DNA from: Avibacterium volantium_A
GTDB lineage: Bacteria; Pseudomonadota; Gammaproteobacteria; Enterobacterales; Pasteurellaceae
Reading direction: 5' to 3'
DNA length: 64,000 nt
Assembly: GCF_049366555.1 (NCBI RefSeq)
Contig: NZ_JBMMGT010000006.1
Location: 39,830 to 103,829, forward strand
Shown here: positions 15,273-23,027 of the stretch, piece by piece
Numbering within the stretch: position 1 is the first letter of the stretch
How the letters are laid out: every line of letters begins with the position of its first letter
The notes under the pieces: generated by a model
What the model was told of the DNA's origin: nothing
The model's database searches: none
What the model saw: only the letters and a program-made list of their open reading frames with translations
Made by a program: the position numbers and the translations under genes

Positions 15273-17657
15273 ATGAAAAAACTTTTAATCGCAAGTTTAT
15301 TATTGGGTTCAACCACGGTGATGGCTGCCCCTTTTGTTATGCAAGATATTCGTGTCGATGGCGTTCAAGCTGGCACGGAAGGCAAAATTCTTGCGAATTT
15401 ACCCGTTCGAGTTGGGCAACGAGCAACAGATAAAGATATTGCCAATGTTGTAAGAACCTTGTTCTTACAAGGTTATGAAGGGGTTAAAGCCGCCCGAGAA
15501 GGAAACACGCTAGTTATTTCTGTGCAGCAGCGTCCAATTATTGCCGATGTGATTCTTGACGGTAATAGTTCAATTCCAAATGAAGCCTTGAAAGATAATT
15601 TAGATTCTAATGGCTTTGCCGTTGGTGATGTATTGAATTTTGATAAATTAGAGGCTTTCCGTCAAAGTTTACTTGATCATTATCACAGTGTAGGTCGCTA
15701 TAACGCAAAAGTGGAAACGATTGTTACGCCATTGCCAAATAATCGTGCGGAAGTAAAAATCCAAATTAAAGAAAATGATGTGGCACTGTTAAAAGGGATC
15801 ACCTTTGAAGGAAACAATGCCTTTAGCTCAAGTAAATTACAAGAGCAAATGGAATTACAACCTGATGCTTGGTGGAAACTTTTTGGTAATAAATTTGATT
15901 CCGTACAATTTGGTAAAGATCTAGATACATTGCGCGAATTTTACCTTGATCACGGCTATGCCAAAATGCAAATTAGCAAAACAGATGTGCAATTAAATGA
16001 TGCAAAGACTGAAGCAAAAGTTTCTATTGATGTCAATGAAGGTGAAAAATATACCGTTAAAAGTGCGCGTATTGTGGGTAATGTGGCAGGAATGAGCGAT
16101 GAACTTTCTGCATTATTAAAACAAATTCGTGTGGGTGATACTTTCCGCCGTAGTGATGTTGTCGCAGTAGAAAATGAAATTAAAACAACCTTAGGTGAGC
16201 AAGGCTATGCCAATCCTCAAGTGAATATTAGTCCTGAGTTTGATGATCAAAATCATACAATTGCTTTAACTTATGTGGTTGATGCAGGTCGCCGTTATTC
16301 TGTGCGCCAAATTCGTTTTGAAGGCAATAACGTAAGTGCAGACAGTACATTGCGTCAAGAAATGCGTCAGCAAGAAGGAACTTGGTTATCTTCTCAATTA
16401 GTTGAGCTAGGTAAAGTGCGGTTGGAAAGAACAGGATTTTTTGAAAGCGTAGAATCTCGCACCGAAAATGTGCCAAATACTGATGATGAGCTTGATGTTA
16501 TCTATAAAGTGAAAGAACGTAATACAGGTAGCATTAACTTTGGTATTGGTTATGGTACAGAAAGTGGTTTAAGTTATCAGGCAAGCATTAAGCAAGATAA
16601 CTTCTTAGGAATGGGATCGTCAATCAGTTTCGGTGGTTCGCGTAATGATTACAGTACCAGTGTTAATTTAGGTTACACAGAACCTTACTTCACAAAAGAC
16701 GGTGTGAGCCTTGGTGGAAATGTATTCTTTGAAAAATACGATAACTCGAAAAATGACACTTCCGCATCTTACAGCCGTACGACTTATGGTGTGAATGGAA
16801 CGCTAGGCTTCCCAGTGAATGAGAATAACTCATACTATGTTGGGCTAGGCTATGTATATAATAAATTAAAAGATGTACGCCCTGAATATAACCGTAATAT
16901 CTATCGTGAATCAATGAATGTCAATGATTGGACATTCAAATCCCACGATTTTGAGTTCTCTATGGGCTGGAACTATAATAATCTTAACCGCGGTTATTTC
17001 CCAACTTCAGGAATGAGAGCCTCAATTGGTGGGAAAGTGACTATTCCGGGTTCAGATAATAAATATTACAAAGTGTCAGCAGATGTACAAGGATTCTATC
17101 CGTTAGACCGCGATCATAGCTGGGTTATTTCAGCAAGAGCTTCGGCGGCTTATGCAAATGGCTTTGGCGGAAAGCGTTTACCATTCTATCAAACTTATAG
17201 TGCTGGTGGTATGGGAAGTTTGCGTGGTTTTGCTTATGGTGCAGTAGGTCCACAAGCTATTTATCGAGATGAAAAAAATTGTGCAACGACGCCGGATAAA
17301 TATTGTAAGAAAGGGGTAAATGGGGACATTGTTGGTGGTAATGCAATGGTAACCGCAAGTGCTGAATTAATTGTTCCAACCCCATTTGTGGCAGACAAAA
17401 ATCAACGTTCCGTAAGAACGTCTCTTTTTGTTGATGCGGCAAGTGTATGGAATACAAAATGGAAAACAGACGGAAAATCACGTTTCACGAATTTACCTGA
17501 TTACGGTAATCCGAGCCGAGTTCGCTCATCAGCTGGGGTTGCCTTCCAATGGCAATCACCGATTGGGCCTTTGGTGTTCTCTTATGCCAAACCAATCAAA
17601 AAATATAAAGGCGATGAAATTGAACAATTCCAATTTAGTATCGGCGGAACATTCTAA
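15273..17657 (+). CDS. bamA: Outer membrane protein assembly factor BamA
   Basis: 794 residues with a signal peptide (MKKLLIASLLLGSTTVMA), five POTRA repeats (about residues 23-420) and a C-terminal 16-strand barrel. The lid-loop motif MGSLRGFAYG is present and the protein ends in Phe (FSIGGTF), as expected for a barrel. It is the central insertase for beta-barrel proteins. RBS AAGGATAAAAG. Known as the D15/Oma87 surface antigen in Pasteurellaceae. It is followed by skp, with a hairpin between them. Confidence 0.97.
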   Translation: MKKLLIASLLLGSTTVMAAPFVMQDIRVDGVQAGTEGKILANLPVRVGQRATDKDIANVVRTLFLQGYEGVKAAREGNTLVISVQQRPIIADVILDGNSSIPNEALKDNLDSNGFAVGDVLNFDKLEAFRQSLLDHYHSVGRYNAKVETIVTPLPNNRAEVKIQIKENDVALLKGITFEGNNAFSSSKLQEQMELQPDAWWKLFGNKFDSVQFGKDLDTLREFYLDHGYAKMQISKTDVQLNDAKTEAKVSIDVNEGEKYTVKSARIVGNVAGMSDELSALLKQIRVGDTFRRSDVVAVENEIKTTLGEQGYANPQVNISPEFDDQNHTIALTYVVDAGRRYSVRQIRFEGNNVSADSTLRQEMRQQEGTWLSSQLVELGKVRLERTGFFESVESRTENVPNTDDELDVIYKVKERNTGSINFGIGYGTESGLSYQASIKQDNFLGMGSSISFGGSRNDYSTSVNLGYTEPYFTKDGVSLGGNVFFEKYDNSKNDTSASYSRTTYGVNGTLGFPVNENNSYYVGLGYVYNKLKDVRPEYNRNIYRESMNVNDWTFKSHDFEFSMGWNYNNLNRGYFPTSGMRASIGGKVTIPGSDNKYYKVSADVQGFYPLDRDHSWVISARASAAYANGFGGKRLPFYQTYSAGGMGSLRGFAYGAVGPQAIYRDEKNCATTPDKYCKKGVNGDIVGGNAMVTASAELIVPTPFVADKNQRSVRTSLFVDAASVWNTKWKTDGKSRFTNLPDYGNPSRVRSSAGVAFQWQSPIGPLVFSYAKPIKKYKGDEIEQFQFSIGGTF

Positions 17658-17705
17658 TTGGAACTTCTTTCATTCTTTTTAGTCTAAGTAAAAGCTTGGA
17701 AAGCT

Positions 17706-17725
17706 AATGGGAGCTTGCTCCCATT
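17706..17725 (+). other. Intercistronic hairpin between bamA and skp
   Basis: Perfect 9-bp stem AATGGGAGC / GCTCCCATT around TT. No U-run follows, so it resembles a processing or mRNA-stability element more than a full terminator. Confidence 0.6.
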
Positions 17726-17768
17726 GGTATTGAATTTAAAAATTGATTTATTTTAAGGAAACTCAAAA

Positions 17769-18353
17769 ATGAAAAAAGCAGTAAAATTAACCGCACTTTC
17801 TTTAGCGTTAGCATTAGGTTCATCAATTGCAATGGCTGAAGATAATATTGCATTTGTAAATGTAGATTATTTATTTGCACATCACCCTGCGCGTCAAGTT
17901 GAATTTAAAAAATTAGATGATGAATTTAAAGCACCATCTGAAAAATTACAAGCGGCAGATAAAGCATTGCAAGATAAAAAATCCGCATTTGAGAAAGAAA
18001 TTGATGCTAAAGTGAAAGCATTAGATAAAGATGCGCCGAAATTACGTCAAGCTGACATCAAAAAACGTCAAGATGAAATTGCAAAATTAGCGCAAAAACG
18101 TGATGAAGAATTTAAAAAATTAGTGCAAGAGCACCAAGAAAATATTGCTAAATTCCGCGAAGAAACACAGAAAGCAGAAATGGAAGTTGAGCGTAAATTA
18201 TTAACTGACATTCAAACTGCAACTACAACAGTGGCAAAAGCGAAGAATTACAGCGCAGTGCTTGATGAGAAAGTTGCAGTTTATGCCGCTGATGGTAAAA
18301 ACATTACAGAAGAAGTATTAAAAGCAATTCCAGCTCCAGCACAGGCTAAATAA
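17769..18353 (+). CDS. skp: Periplasmic chaperone Skp (OmpH)
   Basis: 194 residues with signal peptide MKKAVKLTALSLALALGSSIAMA. The mature part is lysine-rich and almost wholly helical with long coiled-coil arms (about residues 50-140), matching the jellyfish trimer that carries unfolded outer-membrane proteins to BamA. A conserved core IAFVNVDYLF begins the mature protein. An uptake signal (17790-17798) encodes the TAL of the signal peptide. Its stop overlaps the lpxD start by one base. Confidence 0.94.
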   Translation: MKKAVKLTALSLALALGSSIAMAEDNIAFVNVDYLFAHHPARQVEFKKLDDEFKAPSEKLQAADKALQDKKSAFEKEIDAKVKALDKDAPKLRQADIKKRQDEIAKLAQKRDEEFKKLVQEHQENIAKFREETQKAEMEVERKLLTDIQTATTTVAKAKNYSAVLDEKVAVYAADGKNITEEVLKAIPAPAQAK

Positions 18354-19384
18354 TGCGAAAGTCTTATTCTCTTAAAGAATTAGCACAACAAATTGGCGCT
18401 ACCATTCGTGGTAACGCCAATGTGCTTATTGATAGTATCGCCCCGCTCGACAAAGCACAGTCAAACCAGCTCACCTTTATTTCAAACATTAAATTCCGTG
18501 ATTTACTTGCACAATCCCAAGCAGGGATTTTAGTGGTAAGTGAAAATGATGTAGAATTTTGTTCACCTGAAAGCAACTTGCTTATTGTCAAAGATCCTTA
18601 TGTGGCTTACGCCGTGCTAGCACAATATATGGATTCTACGCCAAAAGCGGCAGCAGGTATTGCACCAAGTGCGGTGATTTCTGCCTCTGCAAAATTAGGC
18701 GAAAATGTGTCTATTGGCGCAAATGCCGTGATTGAAGATGAGGTTGAACTTGGCGATAACGTGATTATTGGCGCAGGTTGTTTCATTGGCAAAGGCGCAA
18801 AAATTGGCGCCAATACTCAGCTTTGGGCAAATGTAAACATTTATCACCAAGTGCAAATTGGCGAACATTGCTTAATCCAATCTGGCGCTGTGATCGGTAG
18901 TGATGGCTTTGGTTATGCGAATGATAAAGGCCGTTGGATCAAGATCCCACAAACAGGCACCGCGATTATCGGCAATCACGTTGAAATCGGGGCTTGCACC
19001 TGTATTGACCGCGGTGCGTTAGACGCAACGGTGATTGAAGATAACGTCATCATCGACAACCTTTGCCAAATTGCCCATAACGTGCATATCGGTACGGGCA
19101 CAGCGGTCGCTGGTGGTGTGATTATGGCAGGTAGCCTGAAAGTAGGGCGTTATTGCTTAATTGGTGGCGCAAGCGTGATCAATGGCCATATGGAAATTGC
19201 TGACAAAGTTACGGTTACGGGAATGGGAATGGTAATGCGACCAATCACCGAACCGGGCGTGTACTCTTCCGGTATTCCATTGCAGCCAAATAAAGAATGG
19301 CGCAAAACCGCCGCACTGACTTTAGACATTGATAAAATGAACAAGCGTCTAAAAGCGGTAGAAAAAAAGCTCAATAATGCGTAA
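18353..19384 (+). CDS. lpxD: UDP-3-O-(3-hydroxyacyl)glucosamine N-acyltransferase
   Basis: 343 residues. It is the third enzyme of lipid A synthesis and uses acyl-ACP in the cytoplasm. The N-terminal uridine-binding domain is followed by many left-handed parallel beta-helix hexapeptides (IGANAV, LGDNVI, IGAGCF, IGKGAK) and a C-terminal helix (MNKRLKAVEKKL). The catalytic histidine is in the QIAHNVHIG segment. Overlaps the skp stop (TAATG), so it is translationally coupled. Confidence 0.96.
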   Translation: MRKSYSLKELAQQIGATIRGNANVLIDSIAPLDKAQSNQLTFISNIKFRDLLAQSQAGILVVSENDVEFCSPESNLLIVKDPYVAYAVLAQYMDSTPKAAAGIAPSAVISASAKLGENVSIGANAVIEDEVELGDNVIIGAGCFIGKGAKIGANTQLWANVNIYHQVQIGEHCLIQSGAVIGSDGFGYANDKGRWIKIPQTGTAIIGNHVEIGACTCIDRGALDATVIEDNVIIDNLCQIAHNVHIGTGTAVAGGVIMAGSLKVGRYCLIGGASVINGHMEIADKVTVTGMGMVMRPITEPGVYSSGIPLQPNKEWRKTAALTLDIDKMNKRLKAVEKKLNNA

Positions 19385-19403
19385 TTCGCTTAATTCCTTT
19401 CTC

Positions 19404-19432
19404 AAACGCGCCACTTTATGTGGTGCGTTTTG
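19404..19432 (+). terminator. Terminator-like hairpin after lpxD
   Basis: An 11-bp stem (19404-19414 with 19420-19430, one G-U pair) and a TTTAT loop, with TTTTGTATT following. The predicted fabZ promoter starts in its right edge. Confidence 0.6.
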
Positions 19433-19458
19433 TATTAAACGATGAAATATCGTATAAT
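19430..19458 (+). promoter_or_regulatory. Predicted promoter of fabZ-lpxA
   Basis: TTGTAT (19430-19435), 17-bp spacer, TATAAT (19453-19458), about 49 bp before the GTG start. Confidence 0.6.
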
Positions 19459-19506
19459 TTGCATCAATTTTATTTTCTATTATTTTCAAATTAAAAAGGT
19501 ACTATT

Positions 19507-19956
19507 GTGACAACAGAACAAACCACAAAAGTCATTGAAGCAAAAGAAATTATGACCTTACTTCCGCATCGATATCCCTTTTTATTAGTGGATCGTGTAA
19601 CTGATTTTGAAGAAGGGAAATGGTTAAAAGCGATCAAAAACATCAGTGTTAATGAGCCTTGTTTTACTGGGCATTTCCCCGGTGAACCTATTTTACCTGG
19701 TGTGTTAATTTTAGAAGCACTAGCACAATCAATGGGCATTTTGGCATTTAAAACTCACGAATTGCAGGGCGGAGAATTGTTCTATTTCGCAGGTATTGAT
19801 GATGCGCGTTTTAAACGTCCCGTATTACCAGGTGATCAAATGGAACTTTATGTCGAAGTGATCAAAGAGCGCCGTGGTATTACCGCATTCACAGGTATTG
19901 CTACCGTGAATGGTGAAGTGGCTTGTGAAGCAAAATTAATGTGCGCGCGCAGATAA
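19507..19956 (+). CDS. fabZ: 3-hydroxyacyl-ACP dehydratase FabZ
   Basis: 149 residues, a hotdog-fold enzyme that dehydrates 3-hydroxyacyl-ACP in fatty acid elongation. It competes with LpxA for 3-hydroxymyristoyl-ACP, which balances phospholipid and lipid A. Catalytic His56 (GHFPG) and Glu70 (LILEALAQ) are present. The start is GTG 19507 after AAAAAGG. It is 28 bp ahead of lpxA. Confidence 0.96.
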   Translation: MTTEQTTKVIEAKEIMTLLPHRYPFLLVDRVTDFEEGKWLKAIKNISVNEPCFTGHFPGEPILPGVLILEALAQSMGILAFKTHELQGGELFYFAGIDDARFKRPVLPGDQMELYVEVIKERRGITAFTGIATVNGEVACEAKLMCARR

Positions 19957-19984
19957 ACATTCATTACAAAAACAAGAGGTCAAT

Positions 19985-20773
19985 ATGATCCATTCAAGTG
20001 CAAAAATTCACCCTACAGCCATTGTAGAAGAAGGGGCAAAAATTGGCGAAAACGTGGTGATTGGCCCGTTTTGTATTATTGGTGCTGATGTAGAAATTGG
20101 CAAAGGCACCGTGTTGCACTCGCATATCGTGGTTAATGGCGTGACCAAAATTGGCGAAGACAATGAAATTTTCCAATTCGCCAGCATTGGTGAGAAAAAC
20201 CAAGATCTGAAATACCAAAATGAGCCAACGAAAACCATTATCGGCAACCGTAACCGTATTCGTGAAAGTGTAACGATTCACCGAGGCACGGTGCAAGGTG
20301 GTGGCGTAACGCGCGTGGGTGATGATAACTTATTTATGATCAACGCGCATATTGCGCACGATTGTAAAATCAAGAATCGCTGTATTCTTGCCAATAACGC
20401 CACTCTGGCAGGACACGTTGAGCTAGATGATTTCGTGATTGTGGGCGGAATGTCGGCCATTCACCAATTTGTTATTGTGGGCGCACACGTTATGTTGGGC
20501 GGTGGTTCTATGGTGAGCCAAGATGTTCCTCCTTATGTTATGGCGCAAGGCAACCACGCGCAACCATTCGGTGTAAACATTGAGGGCTTGAAACGTCGCG
20601 GTTTTGATAAGCCAACATTGCACGCCATTCGCAACGTGTACAAATTAATTTATCGCAGTGGAAAAACCTTAGAAGAAGTGATGCCAGAAATTGAGCATTA
20701 TGCCAAAACAGAAAGTGCAATTAGCTTTTTCCTTGATTTCTTCAAGCGTTCAACACGCGGGATTATTCGGTAA
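19985..20773 (+). CDS. lpxA: UDP-N-acetylglucosamine acyltransferase
   Basis: 262 residues, same as E. coli. It catalyses the first step of lipid A synthesis. A left-handed beta-helix of hexapeptide repeats fills the first two thirds, with catalytic His125 in NAHIAHDC. A C-terminal helical domain begins near GLKRRGFDK. RBS AAGAGG. It is followed by an inverted uptake-signal dyad, so lpxB may need its own transcription start. Confidence 0.97.
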   Translation: MIHSSAKIHPTAIVEEGAKIGENVVIGPFCIIGADVEIGKGTVLHSHIVVNGVTKIGEDNEIFQFASIGEKNQDLKYQNEPTKTIIGNRNRIRESVTIHRGTVQGGGVTRVGDDNLFMINAHIAHDCKIKNRCILANNATLAGHVELDDFVIVGGMSAIHQFVIVGAHVMLGGGSMVSQDVPPYVMAQGNHAQPFGVNIEGLKRRGFDKPTLHAIRNVYKLIYRSGKTLEEVMPEIEHYAKTESAISFFLDFFKRSTRGIIR

Positions 20774-20800
20774 CACCGGCTAAAAATATGACAATTTTTC

Positions 20801-20850
20801 ACCGCACTTTATTTATTGCACAAAGCTAGCAATGATAAAGTGCGGTTCTT
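20801..20850 (+). terminator. Inverted uptake-signal dyad, terminator-like, lpxA-lpxB
   Basis: ACCGCACTTTA... (20801-20819) pairs with ...TAAAGTGCGGT (20829-20846) almost throughout, with a short loop and then TTCTTTTTAT. Both arms are exact uptake signals. Confidence 0.7.
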
Positions 20851-20901
20851 TTTATGAAAGAAAACGGTTTATGAGAGAAAACGGTTTATGAGAAAAAACG
20901 A
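20851..20901 (+). repeat. Three 17-bp direct repeats overlapping the lpxB start
   Basis: Copies at 20851-20867, 20868-20884 and 20885-20901 share TTTATGARARAAAACGR. Each carries an ATG, and because 17 is not a multiple of three the ATGs fall in three different frames. Only the third (20888) is in frame with lpxB. Confidence 0.85.
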
Positions 20902-22078
20902 AATGGAACAAACAAAACAATTTCCTACCATTGGCATTGTCGCAGGTGAAGTTTCTGGGGATATTCTCGGTGCAGGGCTAATGCGTAGCCTAAAAATCCG
21001 TTATCCTAACGCACGTTTTATCGGCATTGCTGGCAAGCAAATGTTGGCAGAAGGTTGCGAAACCTTGGTGGATATGGAAGAAATTGCCGTAATGGGGCTA
21101 GCCGAAGTGGTGAAACATTTGCCACGTTTGCTGAAAATTCGCCGTCAAGTGATTGACAAAATGCTACAAGAAAAACCTGATGTGTTTATCGGCATCGATG
21201 CACCTGATTTCAATCTTGACATTGAACTCAAACTCAAGGAACAAGGCATCAAAACCATTCATTACGTCAGCCCTTCCGTCTGGGCGTGGCGACAAAATCG
21301 CATTCACAAAATTGCACGCGCCACCAACCTTGTTCTCGCATTTTTACCTTTTGAAAAAGCCTTTTACGATCGTTTCAACGTGCCTTGCCGTTTTATCGGA
21401 CACACAATGGCAGACGCCATTCCATTAAAACCTGATCGCCTTGCCGCTTGTCAAATGCTTAATATTGATCCACGACAACGCTATTTAGCGATGCTGGTTG
21501 GCAGCCGTGGCTCAGAAGTGGAATTCCTTGCCGAACCTTTCTTGCAAACTGCATTATTGCTGAAGGAACAGTATCCAGATGTGCAATTTCTCGTGCCTTT
21601 GGTGAATGAAAAACGCCGCCAACAGTTTGAACAAATCAAAGCGAAGATTGCCCCTGAGCTGGAAATGATCTTGCTAGATGGACAAGCACGCCCCGCAATG
21701 ATCGCCGCCCAAGCCACCTTGCTGGCGTCAGGCACAGCGGCATTAGAATGTATGCTATGCAAATCGCCAATGGTCGTGGGCTACAAAATGAAGCCGTTCA
21801 CTTATTTCCTAGCTAAACGCTTGGTGAAAACCCCTTATATTTCATTACCGAATTTACTGGCGAATGAAATGCTCGTGCCAGAAATGATCCAACAAGATTG
21901 CACGGCAGAAAAATTGGTAGAAAAGCTCACCCCTTATTTTTCCACAGAAGAAAGTGCGGTGCAAAATCGCCATCATTTAGTGCAACACTTTATTGATCTG
22001 CATAAAATGATCCAATGCGATGCAGATAAACAAGCCGCCGAAGCGGTGATTGAATTATTGCAAGGGGAAAAGCAATGA
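20888..22078 (+). CDS. lpxB: Lipid-A-disaccharide synthase
   Basis: 396 residues from ATG 20888. ATG 20903 (391 residues) is equally possible and fits the usual length better; neither has a clear Shine-Dalgarno. A GT-B-like glycosyltransferase joins lipid X and UDP-2,3-diacylglucosamine. Motifs: GEVSGDILGAGL, GIDAPDFNL, YVSPSVWAWRQNR, LVGSRGSEVE and ASGTAALE. The start region is built of 17-bp tandem repeats. Its stop overlaps the rnhB start (ATGA). Confidence 0.95.
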   Translation: MRKNEMEQTKQFPTIGIVAGEVSGDILGAGLMRSLKIRYPNARFIGIAGKQMLAEGCETLVDMEEIAVMGLAEVVKHLPRLLKIRRQVIDKMLQEKPDVFIGIDAPDFNLDIELKLKEQGIKTIHYVSPSVWAWRQNRIHKIARATNLVLAFLPFEKAFYDRFNVPCRFIGHTMADAIPLKPDRLAACQMLNIDPRQRYLAMLVGSRGSEVEFLAEPFLQTALLLKEQYPDVQFLVPLVNEKRRQQFEQIKAKIAPELEMILLDGQARPAMIAAQATLLASGTAALECMLCKSPMVVGYKMKPFTYFLAKRLVKTPYISLPNLLANEMLVPEMIQQDCTAEKLVEKLTPYFSTEESAVQNRHHLVQHFIDLHKMIQCDADKQAAEAVIELLQGEKQ

Positions 22079-22665
22079 GCGAATTTGTCTATCCTGATTA
22101 TGAATTGATCGCGGGCGTTGATGAAGTGGGACGCGGGCCTTTAGTGGGCGCAGTGGTAACGGCCGCAGTGATTTTAGATCCTAATAATCCCATTGAAGGC
22201 TTAACTGACAGTAAAAAGCTCTCGCACAAAAAACGCCTTGCTTTAGCGGAAGAAATTAAACAAAAAGCCAAAGCTTGGGCATTAGGGCGAGCTGAACCCG
22301 AAGAAATTGACGAACTCAATATTTTGCACGCCACAATGTTAGCGATGCAACGCGCAGTCAATCAGCTTAAAATCACACCGCACTTTGTGCTAGTGGACGG
22401 CAACCGCATTCCCCTATTGCCAATGCCCGCTCAAGCGGTGGTGAAAGGGGACAGCCTAGTGGCAGAAATCAGCGCCGCCTCCATTCTTGCCAAAGTCGCC
22501 CGTGATTTAGAAATGGAAGAGTTGGATAAACGCCACCCCCAATACGCCTTTGCCCAGCACAAAGGCTACCCAACAAAATTACATTTAGAAAAACTGGCAG
22601 AACACGGCGTTTTACCCCAACACCGCCGAAGTTTCGCCCCAGTAAGAAAACTTATTACAGAATAA
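22075..22665 (+). CDS. rnhB: Ribonuclease HII
   Basis: 196 residues. It removes RNA from RNA-DNA hybrids and initiates ribonucleotide excision repair. The metal-binding motif GVDEVGRGPL is N-terminal, with SKKLS, KGDSL and SILAKVARD further on. Overlaps lpxB by four bases. In enteric bacteria dnaE follows directly; here a hairpin dyad and a structured intergenic region follow instead. Confidence 0.96.
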   Translation: MSEFVYPDYELIAGVDEVGRGPLVGAVVTAAVILDPNNPIEGLTDSKKLSHKKRLALAEEIKQKAKAWALGRAEPEEIDELNILHATMLAMQRAVNQLKITPHFVLVDGNRIPLLPMPAQAVVKGDSLVAEISAASILAKVARDLEMEELDKRHPQYAFAQHKGYPTKLHLEKLAEHGVLPQHRRSFAPVRKLITE

Positions 22666-22713
22666 AGTGCGGTCATTTTCCCAAAAAATTTAAAAAAATC
22701 CCACCGCACTTTA
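22663..22713. terminator. Inverted uptake-signal dyad after rnhB
   Basis: TAAAGTGCGGT (22663-22673) and ACCGCACTTTA (22703-22713) are perfect inverted copies separated by 29 nt. The left arm overlaps the rnhB stop. Confidence 0.6.
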
Positions 22714-22756
22714 AATATAATTTAATACAAAATAGATTATGAACCACCGGACAATC

Positions 22757-22979
22757 CCCCTTGTAAATTGCCCGAATGGAAATAAAATTTTTAGAAAAGT
22801 AACGCCTGAACGCAGCGTAGCGAGTATGGGCTTACTTTTCGTTAAAAAAATTTTATTGTAATGAGGAAAAGCAATTTAGTAGGGGTTCCCTTTTCTTTGC
22901 TTCCTTTCTTTTGGAAACTCAAAAGAAAGGAAGTCGCCAACGGCGAAACCCGTTATAATTACAAAGAAAACCGTAATTA
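22757..22979. repeat. Nested inverted-repeat element (MITE/REP-like or structured leader)
   Basis: The outer pair is CCCCTTGTAAATTGC (22757-22771) with GCAATTTAGTAGGGG (22871-22885), two mismatches. The inner pair, 22781-22802 with 22832-22857, is about 20 bp with a small bulge. Next come a perfect 13-bp hairpin (22900-22912/22921-22933), TCGCC/GGCGA (22934-22938/22942-22946) and TAATTAC/GTAATTA (22956-22962/22973-22979). No coding potential. The origin is not recognised; it may be a repeated element or the leader of the operon starting at 23028. Confidence 0.6.
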
Positions 22980-23027
22980 ACCAAATAATAAACAAAACGA
23001 CCAAAACCTTAACCCACGGAGACCCTA

